The notes under the pieces were generated by a model. The model was not told the origin of the DNA. It saw only the letters and a list, made by a program, of their open reading frames with translations, and made no database searches. Below are positions 1-8,513 of a stretch of DNA of 64,000 bases, one piece after another. Position 1 is the stretch's first letter. Each line of letters starts with the position of its first letter. The stretch is from NCBI RefSeq assembly GCF_900107455.1, contig NZ_FNQB01000001.1:2418001-2482000 (forward strand), read 5' to 3'. Source of the stretch: Asanoa ishikariensis (lineage in GTDB: Bacteria > Actinomycetota > Actinomycetes > Mycobacteriales > Micromonosporaceae). The translations under genes and the position numbers were made by a program.

Positions 1-103
1 CGGCGAGGCTGATCACGATCGCCAGCGTGGCGATCACCAGGGCCACCGCGACCAGCAGGCTGCGCTGATGCGGGGGAGCGGCCGACCAGCGCGGAAGATT
101 CAC
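1..103 (-). CDS. N-terminus of a membrane protein, cut by the window edge
   Basis: Only about 34 codons are present. Read from a GTG at 101-103 the product is a short basic head followed by a continuous hydrophobic segment (LLVAVALVIATLAIVISLA), so it begins with a transmembrane helix or uncleaved signal anchor. It lies downstream of, and on the same strand as, the HxlR regulator with an 80-nt gap. The family cannot be assigned from this fragment; an exporter or an anchored exported protein would both fit. Confidence 0.45.
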   Translation of the reverse strand, partial: MNLPRWSAAPPHQRSLLVAVALVIATLAIVISLA

Positions 104-183
104 GCACAGACGCTAGCGTCGCGGTTGGCATGCTAGGAATGCGTCTTTCGAGTGACACGCCCCAGCCTGGCGCGGCAGCATGC

Positions 184-609
184 CTACCCCGCGTCGTACG
201 CCGTCCGGTTGCGGCGGATCTCGGCGTAGTTGCTGGCGGACCAGTCGGCCAGCGCCAGCACCGTCGACAGCAGCGAGGTGCCGAGCGGGGTCAGCCGGTA
301 CTCCACTCGCGGCGGCACCTCGGCGTAGGCCGTGCGCTCGACCAGGCCGTCCCGCCTGAGCTGTTTGAGGGTCAGGGTGAGCATCCGCTGCGAGACGCCC
401 GGGATGGCGTCGGCCAGGTCCGAGTAGCGGACCGCGCCGTCGGCCAGGGTGCCGATGACCAGGACGCTCCACTTGTCGCCGACCAGGTCGAGGATCTCGC
501 GGATGAACGAGGCGTTCTCGTCGTCCCACCGGGCGCACGGGCCGGGCGCCCGCCGGACGCTGGCCCGGGTGTTGCTCGGTCGGCGGCGGACCTCGTCAGC
601 GCTCATCAC
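184..609 (-). CDS. HxlR-family winged-helix transcriptional regulator
   Basis: A 141-residue cytoplasmic DNA-binding protein. It has the HxlR/DUF24 layout: one cysteine (PCARW) ahead of the first helix, a GDKWSVLVI segment, a recognition helix around GVSQRMLTLTLKQLRRDGLV, and a wing with VEYRLTPLG. In this family the N-terminal cysteine often senses electrophiles or oxidants; whether it does so here is inference. GTG at 609 is followed directly by ATG at 606, and either may be the start. It precedes the truncated membrane gene on the same strand and may control it. Confidence 0.9.
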   Translation of the reverse strand: MMSADEVRRRPSNTRASVRRAPGPCARWDDENASFIREILDLVGDKWSVLVIGTLADGAVRYSDLADAIPGVSQRMLTLTLKQLRRDGLVERTAYAEVPPRVEYRLTPLGTSLLSTVLALADWSASNYAEIRRNRTAYDAG

Positions 610-633
610 CCAACACTAACCAAAAGTAAGAAA

Positions 634-2988
634 TTAGCGCAGCTCGTAGACGGCCATCCGGTCGTTCGAGTAGCGCAGGTCGGCCAGGCCCGCCAGGTCC
701 GGCGACTCCGGGCCGGCCTGCCGGTCAGCCACCAGCCAGCGGACGCCGTCGTCAGCACGAAGCGCGGTCAGCGACTGCGTCGTCGGTGCGGTGAACGCCG
801 CGTCGTTGCGGGCCAGCAGGGCCGGGTCCCAGAACTCCCAGGAGCCGGATTCGGACACCCGGGGCGCGAACGCCCAGCCCTCGACCAGCACCCGGCGCTC
901 CGCGTACGCCGAGAGCCAGAACGACCTCGGGTCGCAGTAGCCGTCGGTCGGCGCGTTGATGCAGTGCGCGTTGGTGGCCACCACGTCCGACGGCGCGCTG
1001 TGGTCCCGCAGCCACCGGGCCGCCTCGACCCGGGAGCGGGGCAGCGAGACCGTCGCGTACGCGCCGCCGTTGGAGAACCGCTCCGACTTGCGCATGTCCA
1101 TGATCAGGCCCGGGGCGCCGACCACCAGGATCGCCGTCAGCGCGACCACACCACCACGACCCCGCAATGCGGGCCGCCAGCGGCTCAGTGCCGGCCACAG
1201 GGCGGCCAGCAGGAGGCCGAGTGCGGCCAGCCCCAGCGCCCAGCGCAGCAGCGGCATCAGCGGGTCGAGCGGGCTCGGTGGCACGGACGCCTCCGCCGGC
1301 CCGGCCAGGCGGAACTGCGCGAGCACCAGCACCACCGCGAACGCGAGGGCCTCCACGCCGAGGAAGATCCGGCCGACCCGGGAGAGCTTGGCCCGGTCGT
1401 ACACCATCGCGTAGCCCCATGCCGAGAGCAGCACCGCGAAGGTGAAGCCGGCCCGGGTGAAGTACTGGTTGCCGTCGCCCGGCTGCTTGACCATCAGGTA
1501 GATCAGCGGGCCGCCGATGCCGCCGGCCAGCAGGAACACCTGGGTCGGCTCCAGCCGGCCCCGGCGCAGCCAGACCAGCGGCACGATGCCGGCCGCGCGG
1601 AGCTGCATGTTGACCAGGAACGCGAACCAGACGGGCAGCACGGCCAGCCACATCGGCCCGTCCGGCGGGGTCCAGAAGCGCTCGAAGCTCCACATCGGCT
1701 CGGGCGTCACGCCGTACGCCTGGAAGCGGAACAGCACCGCCATCGCGAAGAGCTGTGCGGCACCCGTGAGCACGCCCAGAGTCAGCAGCGTCCACGGGAT
1801 CCGCCGCTGGGCCAGCAGCACGACCACGAACGTCACCAGCAGCGCGACCGCCACCACCGGCAGCGAGCTCGCCTTGGCGCCGCTGGACGCGACCAGGAAC
1901 AGGAACGCCAGCACGAAGCCGCCCCGGGCAAGCTGACCCGTCAGCAGCGCGCAGACCACGCCGATCAGGGCGAGCAGCAGCACCCAGGAGTAGATCATCG
2001 ACATGCCGTGCCAGATCACGAACGAGCTCTGGGTGCCGAACGGCATGGTGACCGGGTCGGTGAAGTTGGTCTCGCCGACCACGAAGAACAGCGCCGCCGC
2101 CACCGCGCCGACCAGCGCACGACCGCTGATCCGCCAGCCGACCACCGCCGTCAGCACGATCGCGAGCGCGCACAGGAACGGGATCGCCAGCCGCAGCGCG
2201 ATCACCGGCAGGTCGATCCCGCCGATCATGCTGCTCGCCGCCATGTGCGCGTAGCCGAACCAGTGGTAGAACAGCGGCTCGCCGGCCACCTGCGGCACGT
2301 GCAGCGGGAACTGGTGCTTGGCCTCGCCGGCCAGGGAGAGCTGGTAGGCCAGGTCGAGGTATTGCCGGGTGTCCTCGGACGTCGGCAGGATCGGGTTGCG
2401 CTGCAGGAACGTCGACGACAGGTAGGTCGTGAAGAACGCCACCGCACCGCCGACCGCCCACTGGAAACCCAACGGGGCTGTCACGGAGTAGTGCGGCCGG
2501 AAATGCGTCCGCAAACGCGGCACGGCGGCGAACAGGGCCACCACGACCAGCGGCCACGCCCACAGCACGCCGCGGATGTCGAGCACCGAGACGAGCGTCC
2601 AGGCCGGCAGCTCCAGCACCAGGCCGACCGCCGTGCCCATCGCGAGGTCGTCGAGCAGCGAGTGCGGCGTGCGGCGCAGCGCGCGGTAGACCAGCGTGCC
2701 CGGCAGGGTCAGCGCGAGCCCGAGGTAGAGCGCGTACTTCACCAGGTCGAGGACGGCGGTGTCCGCCTCGACCAGCACCGCCGCGACGTAGAGCAGCGTC
2801 GCGACGAAGGGCAGGAAACGCAGCAGGGGATACGCGCGACGGGGCGCACCGGTCGCGGAGGAGACCGACTCGGCCGGCGCGGGATCCGCCGGCACCGGCG
2901 GACGGGCGGCCGGAACCGCGGCGGGGGCCTGCTCGGCCGACTGCGTCTCGGCCCGCGGCGACGCGGGCTGCTCGGCGGGGGCGGTCAC
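634..2988 (-). CDS. Large polytopic membrane protein, probable GT-C-type glycosyltransferase
   Basis: 784 residues. A proline/alanine-rich cytoplasmic head (about 1-55) is followed by more than a dozen hydrophobic segments to about residue 650, and a soluble C-terminal domain of about 120 residues begins near PRSRVEAARWLRDH. Its GTG start overlaps the stop of the upstream gene in a GTGA junction, so the two are translationally coupled. The upstream gene makes a polyprenyl-phosphate-linked sugar donor, so this protein is a good candidate for the membrane enzyme that uses the donor outside the cell. That role is inferred from topology and context; I see no diagnostic catalytic motif. Confidence 0.6.
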   Translation of the reverse strand: MTAPAEQPASPRAETQSAEQAPAAVPAARPPVPADPAPAESVSSATGAPRRAYPLLRFLPFVATLLYVAAVLVEADTAVLDLVKYALYLGLALTLPGTLVYRALRRTPHSLLDDLAMGTAVGLVLELPAWTLVSVLDIRGVLWAWPLVVVALFAAVPRLRTHFRPHYSVTAPLGFQWAVGGAVAFFTTYLSSTFLQRNPILPTSEDTRQYLDLAYQLSLAGEAKHQFPLHVPQVAGEPLFYHWFGYAHMAASSMIGGIDLPVIALRLAIPFLCALAIVLTAVVGWRISGRALVGAVAAALFFVVGETNFTDPVTMPFGTQSSFVIWHGMSMIYSWVLLLALIGVVCALLTGQLARGGFVLAFLFLVASSGAKASSLPVVAVALLVTFVVVLLAQRRIPWTLLTLGVLTGAAQLFAMAVLFRFQAYGVTPEPMWSFERFWTPPDGPMWLAVLPVWFAFLVNMQLRAAGIVPLVWLRRGRLEPTQVFLLAGGIGGPLIYLMVKQPGDGNQYFTRAGFTFAVLLSAWGYAMVYDRAKLSRVGRIFLGVEALAFAVVLVLAQFRLAGPAEASVPPSPLDPLMPLLRWALGLAALGLLLAALWPALSRWRPALRGRGGVVALTAILVVGAPGLIMDMRKSERFSNGGAYATVSLPRSRVEAARWLRDHSAPSDVVATNAHCINAPTDGYCDPRSFWLSAYAERRVLVEGWAFAPRVSESGSWEFWDPALLARNDAAFTAPTTQSLTALRADDGVRWLVADRQAGPESPDLAGLADLRYSNDRMAVYELR

Positions 2989-4007
2989 CGGCGGCTGTCG
3001 GCCAGCACGGCCGGGTCGTCGTCGGCGGCGGGGCGCTGCTCCGGTGCGCCACCGGGATCGGCGGTGTCACCCGGATCGCTGTCGCTGGCGATGAAGTAGG
3101 CCGGTCGGGCCTGCACCGCCGTGTAGATCCGGGCCACGTACTCACCGAGCAGGCCCAGGCAGAGGAGCTGGACGGCGCCGAGGAACAGCACCGCGACCAG
3201 GATCGACGGCCAGCCGGTGACGGTGCGGCCGGACGCGAACGCGACGATCACGGAGATCACCAGCAGCCCGCACACCGCGACTCCGGCCAGGCCGAGCCAG
3301 GTCGCCACGCGCAGCGGCGCGGCGGAGAAGCTGGTCACGCTCTCGGCGGCCAGCGCCAGCATCCTGGAGAGCGGGTACTTGGTGCGTCCCGCCGCCCGCT
3401 CCGCGCGCAGGAAGCGCACCTCGCCGCTGGGGAAGCCCAGCCAGGGCACCACCAGCCGGAGCACCGGGCTGCGTTCCGGCAGGTCGCGCAGCGCCTCGAT
3501 GGCGGCCCGGCTGAGCAACCGGAAGTCGCCCGCCTGGGCCGGCACCTGCTTGCCTACGAGCTGCCGCATCAGCCGGTAGTACGCGGCGGCGGTGAGTCGC
3601 TTGAACGCCGTGTCGGAGCTGCGGTCGCCGCGTACCCCGTAGACGATGTCGAGGTTCTCGGCCCGGGCCAGCGCGAGCATCTCGGAGATGATCTCGGGCG
3701 GGTCCTGCAAGTCGGCGTCGATGCTGACCACATAGCGACCGCGCGCCCGCAGCAGACCCGCGATCAGCGCCGCCTGGTGGCCGCCGTTGCGGCGTAGCCG
3801 GATGACCCGCAGCTCGGGCCAGCGTTGCCGCAACCCGCTCAGGCCGGCCGCGGTCGCGTCGGTGCTGCCGTCGTCGACCGCGACCACCTCATAGGGCTCC
3901 GTGAGCCCGTCGAGGGCCGCGCGCAGCCGCTCCGCGAGCAGCGGCAGCACGCTCTCCTCGTTGTACATCGGCACGACCACGGAGAGTGCCGGATCCTGCT
4001 GAGCCAT
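2985..4007 (-). CDS. GT2 polyprenyl-phosphate glycosyltransferase (GtrB/DPM1-like)
   Basis: 340 residues. The N-terminal GT-A domain has SVVVPMYNEE near residue 9, VVAVDDGSTD near 41, NGGHQAALIAG near 74 and the metal-binding DADLQDPPE near 97. Two hydrophobic hairpin segments (about 235-295) place it on the membrane, as in GtrB and ArnC enzymes that transfer a sugar from a nucleotide to undecaprenyl phosphate. The tail is acidic and low in complexity. GGAGGAG lies upstream of the ATG. It overlaps the large membrane protein by 4 nt, which suggests a donor-synthesis and donor-use pair. The sugar is not predictable. Confidence 0.87.
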   Translation of the reverse strand: MAQQDPALSVVVPMYNEESVLPLLAERLRAALDGLTEPYEVVAVDDGSTDATAAGLSGLRQRWPELRVIRLRRNGGHQAALIAGLLRARGRYVVSIDADLQDPPEIISEMLALARAENLDIVYGVRGDRSSDTAFKRLTAAAYYRLMRQLVGKQVPAQAGDFRLLSRAAIEALRDLPERSPVLRLVVPWLGFPSGEVRFLRAERAAGRTKYPLSRMLALAAESVTSFSAAPLRVATWLGLAGVAVCGLLVISVIVAFASGRTVTGWPSILVAVLFLGAVQLLCLGLLGEYVARIYTAVQARPAYFIASDSDPGDTADPGGAPEQRPAADDDPAVLADSRR

Positions 4008-4067
4008 CCCGCCCGTGCTCCTCCCGCGCTTCGAACGGGGGAACCGTATCAGGCGGGCCGGGGTAAA

Positions 4068-5774
4068 TCAGCACACGCTACGGGGCAAACCGGGCACATC
4101 TACCGGTGACTTGCCGGTCGGCTTCTGCTTTCCGGCCAGTACCTGGGCGAGCGCCTTCAGCGAGTCCGGCGTGGACGAGTACGTGGCCAGCACGTTCGGC
4201 GACTTCGCCTTGCCGAGGATGTACGGCGTGTCCATCCCGACCGTCACGTCGGCGGTCTTGCTGAGGTCGGCCGTGCCGTCGCCGTAGCCGACCAGGTGCA
4301 CGACCCGGCCGCCGCTCGGCACGACCTCGACGCCCGCACTCCGGAGCGCCTTCTCCAGGTTGGCCTTGGCGGTGTCCCGGCCCGGTGAGGTGGTCACCGT
4401 GACCGGACCCTTGATCGGTGCGCCGCACTGGCCGCGGAGCTGGGTGACCGCCGCGGCGGACAGGCCGCTGGCGACGTCCAGGTGCGACTGCGACGCGAGC
4501 ACGTTCTGGTCGCCGGCCTGGGCGTCGGCCAGCGTGAACCGCAGCGTCAGGTCGCGGGTGACGGCCTCGACCAGCCGGTCCTTCTTCAGCGAGCCGGTGT
4601 GCAGCCCGTCGAGCAGGCCCTGGTAGGCGCCGCCCACGTCCGGCGGCATCAGCAGCAGGTCGTTGCCGGCGTTGAGGGCGCGCACGGCGGCCTCGCCGGC
4701 CGGCCACTTCTCGGCCGGCGCCATGTTGAGCGCGTCACTGACCACGACGCCCTTGAAGCCGAGCTCACCGCGCAGCACGTCGACGAGCGCCTTGTGCGAG
4801 AACGACGCGGGCACGCCCGGCTCGATCGACTTCACGTCGAGGTGGCCGCTCATCACCATCTGCGTCCCGGCGTCGATGCCGGCCTTGAACGGAGCCAGGT
4901 CGACCTTGTCGAGGTCGGTCTTGCTCTTGCTGATCATCGGCAGGTCCGTGTGCGAGTCCGACGAGGTGCTGCCGTGCCCGGGGAAGTGCTTGAGGGTGGC
5001 GGCGACGCCCGCGCCCTGCAGACCGCGGACCGAGGCGGCCACCTGGTCGGCGACGGCCTTCGGGTCGGACCCGAACGAGCGCGAACCGATCACGCCGCCG
5101 TCGGCGGTGCCGAGCACGTCGGCGTCGGGTGCGAAGTCGACGTTGAGCCCCATCGCGCGAAGCTCGTCGCCGGCCACCTTCCAGCCCTGCTGGGTGGCGG
5201 CCGGGTTGCCGCCGGCGCCGAGCGCCATCGCGCTGGGCAGCAGCGTCACGCCGCTCTTGATCCGGGTGACCGCGCCGAACTCCTGGTCGGTGCCGATGAA
5301 GATGGGCGCCTGGCCGCCGGCCGCCTTCTGCAGCCCGTCGGTCAGCGCGGTGATCTGCTTGGGGTTGTCGACGTTGGTGGTGGCCTGGTTGGCCGACGTC
5401 GGGTCGTCGGCGGAGAAGCCGACCAGGATCAGCCCGCCCAGGTGGTACTTCTGGATCATCTGGGCCGGGGTGTCGACCTTGGCGAGCTTCTGGTTGCCCA
5501 TCGCGGAGCCCGGAGTCACATCGGTCGCCGAGGCGCCGTAGGCGTAGGGCATCAGCACCTGGCCGGCGAGCTGCTCGTCGGAGAGCGTCGTCACCAGCGC
5601 CGAGGCGCGGGCGGCGGGGCTCTGATCGGTTGCTGATGCGGTCGCTGAGGGCGGCGGAGAGGAGGACGGTGCTGCCGCGCGAGGCGCCGGCTTGCCGCAG
5701 GCAGCGACGGCCACGAGGATCGCGGCGACCACAGCGGCGAAAAGCAACGCGAGGCGGCTCCGGGGGGAGGCCAT
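4068..5774 (-). CDS. Glycoside hydrolase family 3 lipoprotein (NagZ-like beta-N-acetylhexosaminidase)
   Basis: 568 residues from the ATG at 5772-5774; the open frame extends 24 codons further, but this start puts a signal peptide first. A lipobox ending VAAC (Cys26) and a Ser/Pro/Ala linker indicate a membrane-anchored extracytoplasmic enzyme. The GH3 barrel shows GTDQEFGAV, the NagZ signature KHFPGHG at 262-268 with the following SDSHTDLP, and the nucleophile Asp347 in VVVSDALNM. A second, weaker domain runs from about 455. In this family the activity is removal of N-acetylglucosamine from cell-wall fragments or glycans; the substrate here is inferred. Confidence 0.9.
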   Translation of the reverse strand: MASPRSRLALLFAAVVAAILVAVAACGKPAPRAAAPSSSPPPSATASATDQSPAARASALVTTLSDEQLAGQVLMPYAYGASATDVTPGSAMGNQKLAKVDTPAQMIQKYHLGGLILVGFSADDPTSANQATTNVDNPKQITALTDGLQKAAGGQAPIFIGTDQEFGAVTRIKSGVTLLPSAMALGAGGNPAATQQGWKVAGDELRAMGLNVDFAPDADVLGTADGGVIGSRSFGSDPKAVADQVAASVRGLQGAGVAATLKHFPGHGSTSSDSHTDLPMISKSKTDLDKVDLAPFKAGIDAGTQMVMSGHLDVKSIEPGVPASFSHKALVDVLRGELGFKGVVVSDALNMAPAEKWPAGEAAVRALNAGNDLLLMPPDVGGAYQGLLDGLHTGSLKKDRLVEAVTRDLTLRFTLADAQAGDQNVLASQSHLDVASGLSAAAVTQLRGQCGAPIKGPVTVTTSPGRDTAKANLEKALRSAGVEVVPSGGRVVHLVGYGDGTADLSKTADVTVGMDTPYILGKAKSPNVLATYSSTPDSLKALAQVLAGKQKPTGKSPVDVPGLPRSVC

Positions 5775-5926
5775 CGAGCCATGATGGCCAGGCTCTTGCG
5801 GAATGAGCAAGTGAAGCAGGCGATACGTTCGGTCCGGAATTCGCACGAACTAGCTGCCCCTGGTCGGCCGTGGCCTGCGGTGGGTGGTTTTTCGGTGGCC
5901 CGAACGGCCCCGGTGGGGGGCCGCGA

Positions 5927-6418
5927 TCAGCCCACGCGGGTGAGCAGGGTCACCGGGGCGCCGTCGCCGGCGTACCGGTAGGGCTCGAGCTCGGCGTCCC
6001 AGGCGGTGCCGAGCGCCTTGTCGAGGGCGTGCTGGAGCGCCTCCGGGGCGCGCGAGCTCGCCATGATGGCCCGCAGCCGGTCTTCGCCGAGCTGGATGTC
6101 ACCGGCGGCGCCGGCGGTCGCCCGGAACAGCCCACGGCCGGGCACGAACATGAAGCGCTCACCGTCACAGCCCGGGCTGGGCTCCTCGGTGATCTCGAAA
6201 CGGAGCATCGGCCACTGCCTCAGGGCAGCAGCCAGCTCCGCGCCGGTCCCCGCCCGGCCGGTCCAGCTGCACTCGGTGCGCCGGGCGCCGGCGTCAACCG
6301 GCTGCGCGGCCCAGTGCAGTGTGACCGGCGCGGTGAGGACGCGCGCGATCGCCCACTCGACGTGTGGGCACACGGCGAGCGGGGTCGAGTGGACGTAAAC
6401 GACGCCACGCGTTGGCAC
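5927..6418 (-). CDS. DUF3145 family protein
   Basis: 163 residues from a GTG at 6416-6418 that sits 5 nt after GGGAGG; the longer frame upstream lacks such a site. The product opens PTRGVVYVHSTP, typical of the DUF3145 family found in actinobacteria, and the length matches that family. No signal peptide or membrane segment. The function is unknown. It is transcribed divergently from the small conserved gene at 6637 and shares a 218-nt promoter region with it. Confidence 0.85.
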   Translation of the reverse strand: MPTRGVVYVHSTPLAVCPHVEWAIARVLTAPVTLHWAAQPVDAGARRTECSWTGRAGTGAELAAALRQWPMLRFEITEEPSPGCDGERFMFVPGRGLFRATAGAAGDIQLGEDRLRAIMASSRAPEALQHALDKALGTAWDAELEPYRYAGDGAPVTLLTRVG

Positions 6419-6636
6419 GGTGACCTCCCGAAGACCCGAGGTGCGTCTTCCCCTACGACCTCGCGCCACTCCGAGTAGTCAGCAATCATGATGACTCCTG
6501 TTGCCAATGTTGCGCCAGGGAATCGTAAAACTGGTTGGGACGATTGGTCCGGATGGCCGATCCACCGGCTGGTGTACTCTTCACTGGGCCCCCTGGGTCC
6601 ATTTCCCATGTACGCGCCCTTGCAAGGAGTCCCCCC

Positions 6637-6966
6637 GTGGCGAGTAACACCTCCAAGACCGCGCGCGCGTCCGTCCGGGCTGGCCAGGCCGGGCAGGGTG
6701 GCGCACTTAGCGTGCTCGGCGAGTTCAAGTACCTCATCCCGCTCAACAACGGGAAGTTCGTCTACGTGCGCAACCTGACGAACGGCAAGACCAACCACCT
6801 CCGCACCGACTCCGACGCGTTCGTCGAGGAGATCAAGGTGCTGGCGGGTGCCGGCCACGCGGCGAAGATCCGCGTCGAGCTGGCCGGACTGGCCGAGGCC
6901 TTCCCGGGCCACGGCTGGGACGTGACCGAGAAGCGCCTCGTCGACGCGGGCGTCTTCGAAGCCTGA
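6637..6966 (+). CDS. Conserved small hypothetical protein
   Basis: 109 residues from the GTG at 6637, preceded by AAGGAG with a 7-nt spacer. The first 20 residues are Ser/Thr/Ala/Gly-rich and probably disordered. The remainder is a compact alpha/beta sequence containing LGEFKYLIPLNNGKFVYVRN and a C-terminal helix-rich part ending VDAGVFEA. Codon use is typical of expressed genes here and a very strong terminator follows immediately, so it is real. I do not recognise the family; the basic head and beta-rich core could suit a nucleic-acid or protein ligand, but that is a guess. Confidence 0.75.
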   Translation: MASNTSKTARASVRAGQAGQGGALSVLGEFKYLIPLNNGKFVYVRNLTNGKTNHLRTDSDAFVEEIKVLAGAGHAAKIRVELAGLAEAFPGHGWDVTEKRLVDAGVFEA

Positions 6967-6972
6967 GCTCTG

Positions 6973-7018
6973 ACACGAAAGAGCGCCCCGGCGGTTCTGC
7001 CGGGGCGCTCTTTCGTGT
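6973..7018. terminator. Perfect 20-bp hairpin terminator
   Basis: Two fully complementary 20-nt arms (6973-6992 and 6999-7018) enclose a 6-nt loop, 7 nt after the stop of the small gene at 6637. The stem core is GC-rich (GCGCCCCGGC) and the outer part reads CGAAAGAGC/GCTCTTTCG. No long T-run follows, as is common in actinobacteria. Confidence 0.85.
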
Positions 7019-7068
7019 TCGCTCAAAACCCACTCGCCGGCCGGCACGCTGATCACTAACGTGCCCGC

Positions 7069-7919
7069 ATGGCTTATCGGCATCCGGCCGCGTTCCTGCT
7101 CGGCATGGAAGGCCTGGCTTTGCTCCGGGCATTCGCGGGCGAGTTCGACGCCGCCTTCGTCGCGGCCCGGCTCGCCGAGACGCGTGACATCCTGGCCGTC
7201 GCCGAGCGCGGTGAACTGGCGCGGCCGACGAGGTCGGCGAGACCGACACCGTCGCCGGCTACCGGATCTGGTCGACGACCTACGACGAGCCGGGCAACCC
7301 GCTGATCGACGTCGAAGAGCCGGTGGTCCGGGACATCCTCGCGGCGCTGCCCACCGGGCGCGCGCTCGACGCCGCCTGCGGCACGGGCCGGCACGCGGCG
7401 TTCCTCGCGGCCGGCGGGCACACCGTGCTCGGCGTGGACAGCTCGCCGGACATGCTCGCCTACGCCCGCCGGAACGCACCCGAGGCCGAGTTCGTCGAGG
7501 GTGACCTGCGCGACCTGCCGGTGCCGGACGCGTCCGTCGACCTGGTCACCTGCGCGCTGGCGCTGACCCACCTGCCGGCGCTGGCGCCGGCGTTCGCCGA
7601 GTTCGCCCGCGTGCTGCGCCCCGGCGGCCACCTGGTCACCTCCGACATCCACTGGCAGTCGCTCTACCTGGGCGGCATCGCCTCCGCCGTGGACGCGCAC
7701 GGTGTCGAGTCGCGGTTGCCGGCCAGCCGGTTCCGGCCGAGCGCCTACGTCACCGCGGCGGTGGGCGCGGGCTTCGCTGTCCGGGCCTGCCACGAGCCGC
7801 TCTGGCCGCACAGCGAGACCGGCGGCGGCCCGTTCCTGCGGAAGTGGGCCGCCGACGCGGTCGACGCCGCCTACGAACACACGCCGGCCGCGCTCGTCTG
7901 GCACTTCGAAAGGCTGTAG
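7069..7919 (+). pseudogene. SAM-dependent methyltransferase gene broken by a single frameshift
   Basis: The ATG frame at 7069 encodes a helical lead (MAYRHPAAFLLGMEGLALLR) up to about 7220. The coherent protein then continues one frame back from about 7221 (GYRIWSTTYDEP) into a full Rossmann methyltransferase with LDAACGTGRHAA, DSSPDML and RVLRPGGHLV. Methyltransferases of this type carry both parts in one chain, so the parsimonious reading is a one-base deletion near GGCGCGGCC at 7218-7226. A sequencing error or a short downstream-only product starting at GTG 7323 are alternatives. The stop codon lies inside the TetR operator that follows. Confidence 0.75.
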
Positions 7920-7953
7920 ACAGTGTCTACGAACCTCTGGTAGACACTGTCTA
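7917..7953. promoter_or_regulatory. Double TetR-type operator
   Basis: Two 13-nt palindromes, TAGACAGTGTCTA at 7917-7929 and TAGACACTGTCTA at 7941-7953, share the half-site TAGACA/TGTCTA and are exact reverse complements of each other. Their centres are 24 nt apart. The first contains the TAG stop of the upstream methyltransferase gene and the second ends on the A of the tetR start codon. Binding by the TetR product encoded next, with autorepression, is inferred from position. Confidence 0.8.
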
Positions 7954-8513
7954 TGACCGAGGAGCCACTGCGTGACCGGCTGGTGCGGGTCGGTGTCGCG
8001 CTGCTCGAGCAGGACGGGCTGCCGGCCCTGACCCTGCGGGAGATCGCCCGCCGGGCCGGGGTGTCGCACGGCGCGCCCCGCCGCTACTTCCCGACCCACC
8101 TCGAGCTGCTGTCGGCCATCGCCCACGAGGGCTACGCCCAGCTCGCCGTCACTGTCCGGCCCGCGCCCGAGGACGGCCCCCGCGAGCAGCTCGCCGCGCT
8201 CGCGCGCGGCTACCTGGCTTTCGCCCGGGCCAACCCCGGGATGTTCGAGCTGATGTTCCGGCACGACCTGCTCGCCAGCGGCCACCTCGGCCTGCGCGAG
8301 ACCAGCCTGCCCCTGTTCGCCCGCCTGGTCGACCTGGTCGCCGACGTCGGCACCCGCTCGGCGGCGCCGCCGTGGGTGGTGGCCGGCGCGCTCTGGGCCA
8401 ACCTGCACGGCATCGCGCAGCTCCGGAGCTGGGGCAGCCTCCAACTGGCCACCGGGGAGGACGACCCCGAGCCGCTGGTGTCCGCCGCGCTGGACGCGTA
8501 CGTACGCGGATGA
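7953..8513 (+). CDS. TetR-family regulator
   Basis: 186 residues. The N-terminal helix-turn-helix reads LTLREIARRAGVSHGAPRRYFPTH (about residues 25-48), followed by an all-helical ligand domain with a WVVAGALWANLHGIAQL segment near 147, typical of the WHG-type TetR C-terminal domain. The ATG abuts the second palindrome of a double operator, so autoregulation is likely. The stop overlaps the start of the hydrolase gene (ATGA), which places that gene under the same control. Confidence 0.92.
   Translation: MTEEPLRDRLVRVGVALLEQDGLPALTLREIARRAGVSHGAPRRYFPTHLELLSAIAHEGYAQLAVTVRPAPEDGPREQLAALARGYLAFARANPGMFELMFRHDLLASGHLGLRETSLPLFARLVDLVADVGTRSAAPPWVVAGALWANLHGIAQLRSWGSLQLATGEDDPEPLVSAALDAYVRG

Noticed and set aside
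130-3099. A 989-codon plus-strand frame
   Set aside because: Antisense to HxlR and the large membrane protein; His/Arg/Gln-rich with no domain.
7213-7226. Programmed -1 frameshift in the methyltransferase
   Set aside because: No slippery heptamer or downstream pseudoknot is visible; a one-base deletion is simpler.
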